From Casuarina equisetifolia (taxonomy: Eukaryota; Streptophyta; Magnoliopsida; Fagales; Casuarinaceae), in the NCBI GenBank assembly GCA_028551475.1, contig CM052354.1, forward strand, positions 18,685,258 through 18,749,257: a stretch of DNA of 64,000 nucleotides, written 5' to 3'. Below the pieces are notes generated by a model. The model saw only the letters and a program-made list of their open reading frames with translations, searched no databases and was not told the origin of the DNA. The first letter of the stretch is position 1, and the number at the start of each line of letters is the position of its first letter. Shown in pieces: positions 36,401-48,286 of the stretch. Made by a program: the position numbers and the translations under genes.

Positions 36401-37756
36401 AACATCTTTTAAGCCATAAGTGCTGATATTCTTTGCTTCAACATATCAGCTCCTCATCTTTTCTAGCCTTTTCTTGTTCCAATAAAGCCTTTGATTTTTA
36501 AGAATCAGGATCATTTCAGAGGGCCACAATATCTTATCTTAGTTTCTCTTTCTTTCCAATAGCAGAACCACCACATTCCCAGCTTTGCAATTCATCCATC
36601 TGCATGAAATCATCGCACACAGGCTAACTCAACGCTCTTAATCTAGCTGCCATCCTATGAAACTTCGTATTTCAATTCAACAAATTAAAATCAATCATGA
36701 AGCCCACCCGAGTCAGTTTTCCAATTCATTCATGGTGCTTCAGTTGTACGTAAAGCAGCATTTCACTCCTTCTCACTTTATACTTGAGCAATCTGAGATG
36801 GTGGCACAACAGTTAGCATCGGTGGATTGCATCCATTGCCCATCTATCCACTGTGAAGCCTCTCAACACAATCCAAAGACTATGTCTTCCCATCAAATCT
36901 AATTTTTGTAAGATCCGAGCGGCGAACATATATGCATAGTTAAACTTGCCACGCTGTGTTCCCTACAACCACCTGAGCTATTTCTATTAGGTCCTTTGCC
37001 CAAGCACCGCACCAAGAAAACACTCGAGCCGTCCTTAGAAGAAGAAGACGAAGCAAAACTTCCTTCCAATCCATATGTTTCTAGCGCAAATACTATGTCT
37101 AATAGCAATTTTCAGCTTCAAGTACTCAACTTTTTACATCCCGAATTTTAAAATCTCACGACAGAAAACTACTACCAGTAAGGTAATAAACTCAAACAAA
37201 TATCAGCCGAAAAGAAAACATAGCTTGACAGAAAGGAACAACAACAAAAATGATCAGATAGAATCGTTAAGAGACTCACATGCCAGTAGTCCCGATCGAT
37301 GGTGAGCAATTTGGTTATGGCGAAAGTACCCGCAGCCAAAACCATCGACGCATTGATGGTCCTGTCTATCAGTCTCTCCATTTCCTCATTCTCCTTCTTC
37401 CCTACTCCATCCCCAACCGAAGCCGAAGAAGAAAATCCTTGAAGTTCACCAGGCCCTTCGAACGAGAGCCTCCCGTCATGACTCCCTCCGAAGCCGCCCA
37501 CCAACTCCGTCTCAAATCCACCTTCCCTCTCTACCCTGATCGCCGCCACACCATCTTGCTGGTCCGTAGAGTCTGCGCTCTGCACTGGGATGAAGTCCAA
37601 CTCTTCCACCACAGAGTTTATCCCCCACGACTTCGTTTTCTGCTTACTTCTCGAGAAAAATGGGGTCTGGGAATGCTTGAAGATAGGCCTGGATTTGGGT
37701 TTCGATATGGAGGTGGGAAGGACGTTCCGAGGTGACATGGTGTGTAAAGTCGCCAT
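33481..37756 (-). CDS. Mpv17/PMP22 family membrane protein, probably chloroplast-targeted
   Basis: Six exons on the minus strand, 37756-37280, 36148-36008, 35900-35787, 35705-35532, 34591-34476 and 33595-33481, join to 378 codons with GT-AG introns. ATG at 37756 (MATLHTMSPRNVLPTSISKP) gives a Ser/Arg/Lys-rich N-terminus typical of a transit peptide. A hydrophobic segment SMVLAAGTFAITKLL follows at about 145. The Mpv17 core runs about 160-345: GWTLFEILRYAP, NPVLAKMVISGVVYSVGDWIAQ, CFEGKPLFDFDRARMFRSG, HGSLSHYYYQFCE, VPAKVIFDQTLWAAVWNSIY, TFWPMLTAGWKLWPFAH, VIPVEQRLLWVDCVELIWVT. It closely resembles the plastid-predicted Arabidopsis protein I recall as At5g19750. Members are multi-helix proteins of peroxisomal, mitochondrial or plastid membranes with poorly known, possibly channel-like roles. 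The extreme C-terminus is less certain, because GAG|GTGCGT near 33511 could be another donor. Confidence 0.9.
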
Positions 37757-39235
37757 GGAAATGGCTGACTGGTTTGGGAGCAACAGAGGCTCGTTTCACC
37801 GACTGCGTTTCTCCGAGTTGAAACTTCGCACTCTCGCCAGTTTTGTACTTCGGAAACTGTTGTTATGTGACACCGTGGTGCACTTGACAGTTACGCAACA
37901 CAGTTGACCTTTAAGGATTACATGATTTACGGCCGAGATGCTTCATTAGGATTGGGGACTGCGTAGTGATTGCGCAGAGAGATGAGATGTAGGCTGTTAT
38001 CATGAACTGCGATGTAGGTTTCCTCCTTCCTCAAAGATTAAATTTTAGATGACGAACACGGTCCACGAAAGAGTGGTGGCCGTAGAAACACCACACAAAA
38101 CACAACCACAACCAAATAAAATACTAAAAAGAATATCCAATAATTCAGTGCCACGTCTTTGTGCTCAGAAACAAGTTTTTCTCAAAATAAATAGTCGAAT
38201 GTCAAAACAGATTTCTAGAATCCTTTTAATTGAAAAATAAATTTTAATGGTGGTCTAAGTACTCTGACTCATTAACACTTGAAAAATTATCTTTTTAAAA
38301 ATATTAGCATGCACTTAACTCACAGGCATGAATGATTGTTAAAGATTTTACTAACTTACTATTAAACTTATTCATTAAGTGACATAATTGAATTTAATGT
38401 TAACAAAAAAATTACCACTACAGGGGTTTGGGATATCTCTATTTTCAAATAAATTTTTTAAAATTTCATGACACCCTTAAAAAAAAAAATCATAATTCTT
38501 TTCTTTAAAAAAAAAAAAAAAAAAGGAAAAGAAGTGATCCTGCATTAGCCGACTTCCGAGACACCAACTAGAGTCCGCCCATGTCGCTTTAGCTGTTTAG
38601 CTGGATCTTGACCAGAGCGGAGCCCACTCCAATTGACCAACTATCGAACAGGTGGGTCCCTGAATCGATAAACCGCCATGCCGAGCCCATACATTACCCA
38701 CAAGTTCAGGTCTGTGGGCCCAAAACCATACGCCACTCGGCATGCAAGCCACGTATCTGATATCTCTTTGGGTCCCGATCCCAGAAACTCCCGTAACACG
38801 TCTTATTTTTGCTGCAATTTTTGTGAACCACTCTTAATTTTCAAGACTACGTGTCTTTTAAAAAAGACATGTTTTCTAGGGAACATGAGGACGATACAAA
38901 ATGAAAGGTACGAGATTTTTCTCGTCGTGTGGTCGAGTGAAATGCAAGTGAAGATTGATATGAAGTTCAATCAGAAAAACAAGGCTGGCGTGATTGACTA
39001 GCACTGCAAAAATTGACTAGCAATAAACATAAGGTTCTGATTTCCTTTTCAAAAACAATGATAAATGCGGAAGTTGATCACAAACCTTTTTTAAGTTTTT
39101 GGCTTGAAATAAATAATCTGAGCTTTTATTTTGAAACAAATAACTTCATAGCATCGTATTTACGTCTATTTCTTAATGGAAAATATATAAAACTACCTTT
39201 TCTTTCACATTATACAAACAAAAGTGCATCAGGAT

Positions 39236-39240
<5 letters not shown>

Positions 39241-39285
<45 letters not shown>
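39241..39285. repeat. (TA)n microsatellite
   Basis: Pure TA tract of about 45 bp. Confidence 0.95.
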
Positions 39286-39288
<3 letters not shown>

Positions 39289-39922
39289 AAAGACTGGTTA
39301 AGGTTTATTGATCCATTTGAGGAGACAAGCTCTCTAAATATACAAAAAGAATAAAAGATTTATATAAACACTTATAAACTTAGATTCTTCGCAATAATGA
39401 TTTTTGATAACTTTGAAATCTAGAATGTCCTTATATGAAACACAAAAGTTCTTTTCTTATAATCTTTTTCTTCTTTTGACTTCTCTTGTACATGTATTTG
39501 TTATGCTTTTCACTTGGGTTTGAAGAATAGTAATATGTATAAAAAGAATATTCCTGACACATATCACTCTGACAAGAAGGTGATGATTTTATATTACCCA
39601 AGTTAGAATTATGAGACATATGTAGGTTTGAAGAATATGTTAAAATATTTAATGAATTAAGAAAAAGATACACACCGCTAGCTAAAAGAAGTAGAAGGAA
39701 TTTGTTAGCTAAAAGAGGTTTGTTCCCTCTCATGAGATGGAGGAGGAGTTAGACACGAGGAGGAAGGAGGTAGGTGAAAAGTTGGATAAAATTGACCGCA
39801 AATTGGATCGATTTCAATGGAATAACTTTGATAAACTCAGAAGCTAATCATGGGAACGCAAGCCGAACACGATGGAGAAGAGAAGGAAAAAGGGGTAGAA
39901 AAGGTTGAAACTTCGATAAACA

Positions 39923-40136
39923 CTAGGGGTAGTGGATGACGTTGTAATGGACGATGTGCGTCCTGCCAAAAGACAATGTTGTGGTAGCTAAGAGGAACAA
40001 AGCCATCCTGCTGAATTGAAAAGGGAAGACACTTGGATCTTTGGCATGCTTCCACCAATACTTGGTGAATGCAAAGAAATCAGCATCAATGCTTTTCATA
40101 TCAAGTTCCAAGGGCATTGCTATGACGTTCCCTTTG
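39923..40136 (-). pseudogene. Unidentified minus-strand exon-like fragment
   Basis: After a strong pyrimidine tract and a CAAAG boundary, the minus strand is open through NVIAMPLELDMKSIDADFF, AFTKYWWKHAKDPSVFPF and FSRMALFLLATTTLSFGR to TAG at 39923. Composition and codon use look coding, but there is no second exon and I recognise no family. It may be a relic exon of a lost gene. Confidence 0.3.
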
Positions 40137-40463
40137 ACGAAAAAGAAAGAAAGAAAAAGGAAATCAATGTTAAGTTGATCTATTCAAAAAATTTAATGAT
40201 GAATCAAGAAAATTAATCAGAGGAGTAGGACAGGTGAGTTTACAGGATCTGAGGTATATGGATCAGTCAAAAAGCGTCCCCCTTTTGGGCGAATGTAATA
40301 AATTTCGCTACAGACAGCTGAGTTTCCAGTACACAATAAACTACAAACAAAATCTAGCAATGGAAAACTTGGTAAGCCAACCTGCAGGAATAAAACCAGG
40401 CTGATACAATTTAATCAGCAAATCACAAAGAATCAAAAGTAACCTGCTCGGAAATAGGGTAGA

Positions 40464-43400
40464 TCAACTCTCATTTGGCAATATCAAGCGATCTTGACCT
40501 TCCACCAATTTTGCAGATCGCACCACATCTCCAGTTTTTATCTGTGGAAGGATATCTCTGCCACCAGTAGTGTATCTGCATATTGACACGGGAAGTAAAT
40601 AAATTAAGCAACCAGCGGTAAGTAAAAAACCATTTTTTTTCTCTCTATTTTTAATTTTCTTGAAGGAAACCCAAGGTAATTATTAACAAGAGAAGTTCAG
40701 GGGCTTAAAATCATACCCAAACACTGAAAATTGCCCTTCGTCAAATGACAAACCTCCCAGGCCAGCCTATTAATGCACATTTATGACAGGATGCAAGAAA
40801 ATATAAATTAAACCAAAAAAAAAAAGAGAGAGAGAACAATGTCACTCTAAAGCAGAATGAGCAAAAAGCTAATCTCAAACTTCTTCAAATGTCAATCCAG
40901 ATGAAGCCTGCGGAAGTCTAAACTTGAATGTCAGTAAAAGACAGCGTCCCTGAGCTTACATTTCGCTTATCATACAGATAGAAGAAAAACTGATTTGGCG
41001 ATGAGTACTCCTCAGAGACTTCACTATGTGCCATAGCAACTGCTCCATAGACAGAGAGGGGAAGAACTGGCAATTCACCGTCCTTTCAAACAGGAAGGAG
41101 GAAAGAAAATGATTAGAATTATCCAAAAGAAACCACTTGGTGATACAAAACATTAGCATACCTGCACGCTTAATGTCGTTCTGTACAAGGGCTCAAATTG
41201 CCCAGACGGTTTTATCTCTAGAGGAACACTATAACCGCTGTTCTTGTCAAGCCCATTGTCAGAGAGAATAGCCTGATCAGTGCCGCTAAGCTTTGCCCCA
41301 TCATATGCCCCATCCATTACCTAAGAAATTGTCAATTGATTATGTGTTCCTTTCGGATATCATTTACAAACCAATGAACTCCAAAATTCAGGTTCACCAA
41401 GAAGAAAAATGTAAAAGACTGAACTTCAAACGCTGTATCATGCCCAGAAACTAGAAAATAGGTGAGATCAGAATAATAGTGGAGGATCCAACCAATTAAA
41501 TTTCTCTTTGTAAATATGTTATGATAATCTCAGTATGTTGTATTCCCAATAAGCTCGTCATGTCATCATCTGTCTCATTCTTGCACTCATTTCCCCCCCC
41601 CCCCCCCCCCCCCCCCCCCTTAAATTTGCATATATGGGAAAAAAGAATTTTCCTTTTTATGTAGAACTTAAAACCCAGAAAAGACAATTTTAAAAGGTAC
41701 AACATCATTTAGCCAAATTATGATCCCAAGATGAATCAAGAACTTCTATATTCTTCTAGAATAGAATACTGGAGACACTAAGAGAAATGATGGTTAAGAA
41801 TTGACATGTGGTTAACCCAAGAGTGAAAGTGGAAAATAAACTAGTCACTTTTGTTCAGCCTCACGAAGTACGGATATATGGTATGAAGACCAAATGCATG
41901 CTGGCGAGCAAAAGACCAAGAAAAATGGATCAATACCCGTGTGTGTGAATGTGAATGTGTGCAAACATGCACATTTGTGTCTAATAGACGTAGATATTTC
42001 CCAAGAGTGAAGTGAGGTTCAACTACCTTACCAGCTTTGCAAAATTCCCAGCTGTTAAAGGTGCTGAATATCCATCTATAACAACCTGAATACAAAGGTT
42101 TATGATCAGTTCACATTGATTTTATAATACCATGAATAAAAATCCATTAAACCAAGTGCTGTGCACCCAACTTTTGCCGATTATGGTCAAATCCTGTTTA
42201 CACAACACGTTGACCAACCAAAAAATACAGAGAATTTCCCGACAAGAGAGAGACTGATGACTTCACATGAGTATCATGTCTACTATCTCCTTTGGCAGTC
42301 AATGGGCAGCACGCATTAATGCTTTTACATAGAGGAGATGGCAAGCACTCATTTTGAAAAGAACACACACACAAGAGCTCCTCTTAAATCCCAAACCCTT
42401 AAATAAATCAACTAAAGAGTACATAACAGTAGTCATCAAGAATCCGGTCCAGAGTGGATTATGTTCCATGCTTAGATGTTCTATGTAGTTTGAAAATCCT
42501 AAGTGCAATACATAGATTCATATTAACAATACCCTCAATTTCTAGACATAATTAAAGTGAATAGCAACCTGAGTTAGCAACCTATTCCTAAGCTGTTGTA
42601 ATAAAAATTTGATAATGGACAGTGGAAACACTGTCAATCATCTCTACCGGTGCCAGCTATTTAAAATCCACCATTTAAAAAGAAGTATTGTCAAATGTAA
42701 AGTCTTCAGCTCACCATTCAAAGAGTACTCTTGCTTGACGCTCTGATTAATTTGTTCAGCACCAAGTACTTAAAAGGACAAAGAAGTCACTACTATGTTA
42801 AGCCCCTCAATGGTGTACATATATTAACAAACAAGAGGAACATTATTGCCAAAAAGTTAGTGACTTTGATCCTATTGAAGGTAATTGATAATTACTATTA
42901 GGAATTGTGAAGATCAGTAAATCTTCTTAGCAAGACAGGAATCGTAAATCTGAAGTAAAGAAGAAGAAAAAGTTGTGACATTCCACAAACCAATCTAATC
43001 CAAGGAATGGTTAGATTCTAAATACACAACCAAGTAATATAACAATCCTGTGCACGATTGCATAATACAATAACTTCATCCTTGCAAAAATTTGACATCT
43101 AATGTACCTGAATTACGGCAGTCTTTCTTGGCTCACCTCCAGCTTCTGGAGAAAAAGCTGAACCATCTCCTTTCTCAATTGTAAATTCCACAACTCCTCT
43201 ACCAATGAGCCTACGAATCAGGAAACCAAATTTACGTTTAAAAATAGATATGCCAATACAAGCCTCCTAATCAAAACAAAGGTTTTCCCCATGATTTATA
43301 AGCATCTGCTTAAGTACTTTTAGGACATCAAAACAGCCAATAAATGTTTGAAAGCAATATATATATTGCACAAGTATTTGGAGTAAAGACCTCCGCTTGT

Positions 43401-46400
43401 ACGGAACAACCAATTGGAAACAATTCACTTCAAAAGTCAGAACTTAAAAGCCTACAGAAATCAATAAAGAATCTTGAGACCAAAATATTCAGGCTGGCAA
43501 AATTGATTACTAGGGAGAAAAAAAGAGGTAATGCCAATCAAATGACCACTTTGGCAAAGAATTCTTGGATAAATGGTTAACAATAGAGAAGAAAGAATAT
43601 TTGTCCTCTCTTGATGTATCCTTTTTGCACTTCCTAAACTATTATTTGTAATACATAATCTTATCAAACAAAAACTAAGGTATCATAAACCCTTTTATGA
43701 GTTCTTCGTGCTAAAATAAATGAAAAATAGGGCACATAAATTTCATGAGAAAAAATGCAATTTGAAATGTCCAAATATTCCAATTTTAGATGTTAAATTG
43801 ACTCAAGTATCTTTCCATAATTTTTGACATCTAAAAACCAAAAAGAAGAAAAATAAAAACTAGAAGAGCGAGAGAGAGAGAGAGAGGGGGGGAGAGAGAT
43901 TGTGGAAGGAAATGTAAGTTTGGTCCCTCGACTCAACTCCATTCTACTTTTATACATGTTATCATCATAGAAGGATGATTAGACATTTGAAGTCTTACTT
44001 TTGTAACAAATAATAGTTTAAGAGGTCAAATGTCAGAATTATAGCTTGAAGATACATATACAAAAATAAGATTCAATTTGATGAAAATAAGCATATTATC
44101 TCCAAAGATAATTTTACATTACAGAACTTTTTCCTTTTGCTTTAAACTATTTTCAATGGATAATCAAAAGGAAGAAGAAATCCACAAAAAGAGTAAGGAT
44201 CATCCTGTTATCAGATGAGAGGGTCTCTGTTTTATCTTTATGATTCACATATTAGTCCTCATAAAGGAGAATTGGAGATAGCACCTAAAAATGTCTAGGT
44301 AATACTGACCTCGGAAATCTCAGGTATTGCTCGGGTAATAAAAATGACAAGCCTGGAGCCTGTTACAAACAATAGTAAGTTGAGATCCGAAATGCTTATA
44401 TAAATAATGCAAGATGAGTAGTATAAAGATATTATCAGCCTTTAATAAAAAACATTTCTGTTGGCATGAAAGCAGCAAAAGACTGAAAATTATCTCAAGT
44501 ATCAATCTATGTTTTCCGTCAGGCATCAACTTGTTGATCTGAGAAACATACTGTCCTAGACGAAACGTTAGAAAATAATATCTAAATATTGATTATATAT
44601 TGAACAGTTTCAGTTACCTGTAGCAACTCTAGATCTGCAACAGTATCAAGTGAAGACGCAAGGCCTACTGAGACTTTATCTGGGTCCTTATTCTTTATAG
44701 CTTCAAGAAGGGCTTGTAATCCACCCTGGAAAATGAAAGGAACTACCAATAATGAAGTTTAGCAACTACAAGATGTTGTTAGTGACCCGAGGTCTTCAAG
44801 GGAATTCATTTCCTACAAGAGACGAGACCTGTAAACTGAGATGCAGGACTGTACAGCCACACCCTTTTCCCCTTTTCTGCTTAGCTCTTTTCTTTTTTTC
44901 ATTCTTTTTTTACTGCATTTGTGCAGTTACGAAAGTGCAAATACTGACATAATAGAAACAAAATAAAAAAAAAAATTTCTTTTCCCCAACCACTTATTGG
45001 ATTCTAGCAGTTCACTACATGATGCTGATAAAAGTGAGTTATCCAAATAATCATAAGCATAGCCTTGGGTACTCTGACTTCCAAAAAATGAAATCTCAAA
45101 CTTAGTCAAATAAAGAACTTAATGCTTCTTATGCTTAATATCTTGTAATGTTATACCAACAGTCTTCTCACAGATTAAAATAGCTTCCCCTTTCTTTTCT
45201 TTTTTTTCCCAAAGCAACTTCACACACCTTTCCATCAATAAGTGATGCATACAGCGTGGAACCCTTTTCCTTCAGGTTCATTGGCATACTTGACAAAATA
45301 GCCTCCTTTTCATCGACTGCCGTCTGACATAGGAAAGAAAATTCAAGGGTAGAAATCAGAAGCAATTACATGACAATAAAAAAAAAAAAGAATGAATAAG
45401 ACGGGAATAAATACATAATAACAACAATAAGTGACTAAAATATACCAACTCAAAAGAGGATACGACATGATTGGAACTCAAGGAAATGACAAAATGTCAG
45501 AAAGTAAAAGTCACAAGCACCAACTACCAAGTTGAAAAGTAAATTTAAGATTTAAAAGAAAGTGGACTTTTAGTAATGCAAGCAACATGCAGATCGTGTG
45601 GAAAAAGCAGTACTTGCAGCCATTGCAGCAGTGCTTCTTTAAGATTGCCTCCATTCTATTAGAAATTTAGTGAAAGAACCTACCAGCCCCAATACCTTCA
45701 AGAAAGAAAAAAGTAAAAACAAATAAGTACCTTCAAAGCTTTCTTCACATTCCCCTCCATGGTTCCATATGGCTTTCTCTGTGGAATCCTCAGCAGGTAC
45801 GAGATATCCTCCAGAGTATCCTAAAAGCAGAGGCAAGATAGTCTGCAGCCTGATTACTGTTAAAGTTAGTAGAGGATAGAGATAGTTCAATCATCAAGAA
45901 TAACCTGAATTGTCTTCATGCTTGTATTTGCAGGGATAGCCCTCCTTAATGCAAGTTCTCCTGTTCTTGGAACCTTCGTATCTGGAGAATAAAGGACTGC
46001 TCTTGCAGGCGATACAGAAAAAGAGTCCCAGCCAATAAAAGGAAGCGGAGAAGAAAATTGAGCACACATAAGAATTACAGCAATCAGACTCTCAAGCTTC
46101 TTCCGTCCAAGTCTCAAAGTTGACATGCGCAAGTTGTTAGGAAAATCATCCTGGTCTGCCAATTGCTGCACGATTGAGAACCCATTTTAGGAAGTGGGAA
46201 GGCTGTGTGGGGGAATATATTTTCGTCTTTTCTTCTTCTTCAAAAAGTATTTGATCTTATCAGCATTTAAGGCGGTCACTACTGCAAAAAGGAAGTAGAA
46301 CAGACAAAAACAAAATAGCTTTTAACTTGAAAACTTGCAATCTTTGGGCTAGAAAATCAACTAGATGTTGCACTACAAATTACTCCATCAATGCGAACGC

Positions 46401-47674
46401 AATGGTTATTTGGTACTACAGTGTCATATACTGCATCGTTTTTCCGACGGTATATTTTGTATTGCGTCAACTTATTAGAAAACAAGTAAAGTCAAACACA
46501 TGGAAAAAATAATTCAATCAAGCTAAACCATCTGCGCTGTCTATGATTTTAAAAGAATTCGAAGCTACTTCTTGTGTGAAGGTTCCTTCGCAGATTTATT
46601 CACATAAATTTCGAAATGTGAAAGTTTTGTAAAGTAGTGAAACTAAATTAAACTTTGGTTATTTCAAGCTCTGGTGGGCATGTTCGACCTAGTTCTGCAT
46701 GAGCAATCTTGGTCAGTTTTGAAAGATTCATGTAACACGGTAAACCCCAAGTCCTCGAGTCAATTGATCAAACGCACAATTTTTGCACCAAGTTCTATTT
46801 AAAGGCAGAGAATGGCACTGTAAACAAAATAGGTCAACACAAACATATGGAAGTAATCCTTCTAGGATACTACATTTTAAAATGTTGAAGAGAATATAGC
46901 ATTGGTTGTGTAAAAGAGTTGCAATGTCTGGAAGCCTAAAATCCAATACTTGTCTTTGAGACGCAATTCTCTTATGGCAATCCCATCTGAATTAAGTTTT
47001 TATTACTTAAAAAGGAACTCAAAAAAGTAAAGGCAAGAAAAGGTATCTTAAACAAACGCCACCTCCACCATACTACTAGAAACAAAAGTTTAAACTACCT
47101 CAGTGCACGTTAATGAGCATTTCACATGAATCTTAACTACAAATTTGTCACTCTTGCTTCAACTTCGTACAATCCATCGCCACAAACTTGACCGTATGAC
47201 CAACTTCGGCAACTTATGCCACCACCATTTTCCCAATTCTAACATCATGTTTCACTAGTATCAGCAGCCTTCATTCACGCTGCATGCACTACGGGATTAT
47301 CATTGCCATAGCTGAAAGTTCTCATTCTTGTGTCGACTCAACCAAGCAAAAGGATTTTGATTTGATATCTTTTCTATACTAAACACGCCTTAATGTTGAT
47401 TTCGGGTTTAGGAATTTAAGTAAATAGTCTGGATATCAATTACTTCCAGAGAAAATATGATTGTTTTCGAAACAAAACTAACCTCCGAAAGCTGTTTCAC
47501 GGGCAAGCAAGGAATGCCGGCGCGGCCTTGTCTTGCTGGGTTTTTGCCAGGCGTTTGATTGCAGCAAAATATGAAATGGCTAGGCAGAGAACTCCATCTT
47601 GGAACAGAGGGAGTGATGGATACATTAAGAGAGAGCTTGTGAGGGACAATGCCAGAAGATATATGTAACGCCAT
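40464..47674 (-). CDS. CYP37: CYP37, chloroplast thylakoid-lumen cyclophilin-like protein
   Basis: Twelve minus-strand exons: 47674-47483, 46165-45905, 45820-45731, 45323-45228, 44725-44618, 44359-44310, 43210-43108, 42085-42032, 41320-41162, 41082-40960, 40766-40717 and 40575-40464. They join in phase to 465 aa, about the size I recall for Arabidopsis CYP37. The N-terminus is bipartite: a plastid transit peptide, then LESLIAVILMCAQFSSP and a lumenal cleavage-type ARA|V site near residue 120. The middle (PRTGELALRRAIPAN, LEDISYLLRIPQRKPYGTM, VSVGLASSLDTVADLELLQ) is the helical domain shared with CYP38/TLP40. The cyclophilin-like fold starts about residue 285 with GYSAPLTAGNFAKLV and runs to GGLSFDEGQFSVFGYTTGG and AKLVEGQDRL. 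CYP38 assists photosystem II assembly; CYP37's role is less defined. Canonical isomerase active-site residues are not evident. Confidence 0.95.
41593..41619 (+). repeat. C27 homopolymer in a CYP37 intron
   Basis: Twenty-seven consecutive C residues (G on the transcribed CYP37 sense strand) inside the intron between exons 8 and 9. The pre-mRNA would carry a G27 run, able to form G-quadruplex structures. Confidence 0.9.
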
Positions 47675-48286
47675 GAATGGAAGTTGCAAGCCGGAGAGAT
47701 GTTTTGGCGCGCCTGATCCAGAAGGTCTATCTGAACCATTTTCCACTGGCTTTGTATGGTTGTAGGAATTGTGAAATGACAAAAATACCCTGACTCTTTC
47801 TTTATTTAATAATTATAAAAAAAAAATTAAACCAATTATTTTCTCCACCTAACGAGTTGTACATAAAGGCCGAAATCCTGACCGCTTATGATTAAAAAAA
47901 ATAAATAAATTGTACATAGAATAGACCTACTTATGGATCTGGTGTAATGTAAAAAAATGGGTTAGCTGGCCCGATTGTTGGTGGATTCAGAATTATTGAG
48001 GGTAACATTCGTGGACCGTGGATTTAGCAGAAATAGCAGAAATGGGTGAGCTGACCCATGCCCAAAGAACCAGCAATCCACGGTCAGCTGAGATTTCCCA
48101 ATCATCAGGCGTGTGTGTCGCGAAGCACTAGATCCCCGGTGGGCTGTGAATCCCCAGTCCCAACCTCCGAACTTCCTCCTCTTCCCCGTAGGCAAACGAC
48201 ACTTCTAACTAAGTGAAGCTCTGCACTCTCCATACATTTATAAACAGATGGATCTGTGATTTGCATGTGGTTGGCGTACATCGGTG
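47675..48286. promoter_or_regulatory. Shared 612-bp divergent promoter of CYP37 and TRS130
   Basis: The two start codons face away from each other with 612 bp between them, so both promoters and both leaders must fit here. A weak TATA-like TTTATAAA lies at about 48237-48244, close to the TRS130 ATG. I see no strong TATA box for CYP37 and no G-box. The short gap suggests a bidirectional promoter. Confidence 0.6.

Larger units (their letters stand above)
37757..40463. other. Intergenic DNA between the Mpv17-like gene and CYP37
   Basis: Contains the shared upstream flank of the Mpv17-like gene, an A-rich run near 38507-38524, a TA microsatellite (39241-39285) and a minus-strand exon-like fragment at about 39923-40136. 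The remaining frames have no motif. Confidence 0.5.

Noticed and set aside
36657..36902. 81-codon plus-strand frame
   Set aside because: Lies in the first intron of the minus-strand Mpv17-like gene and shows no motif.
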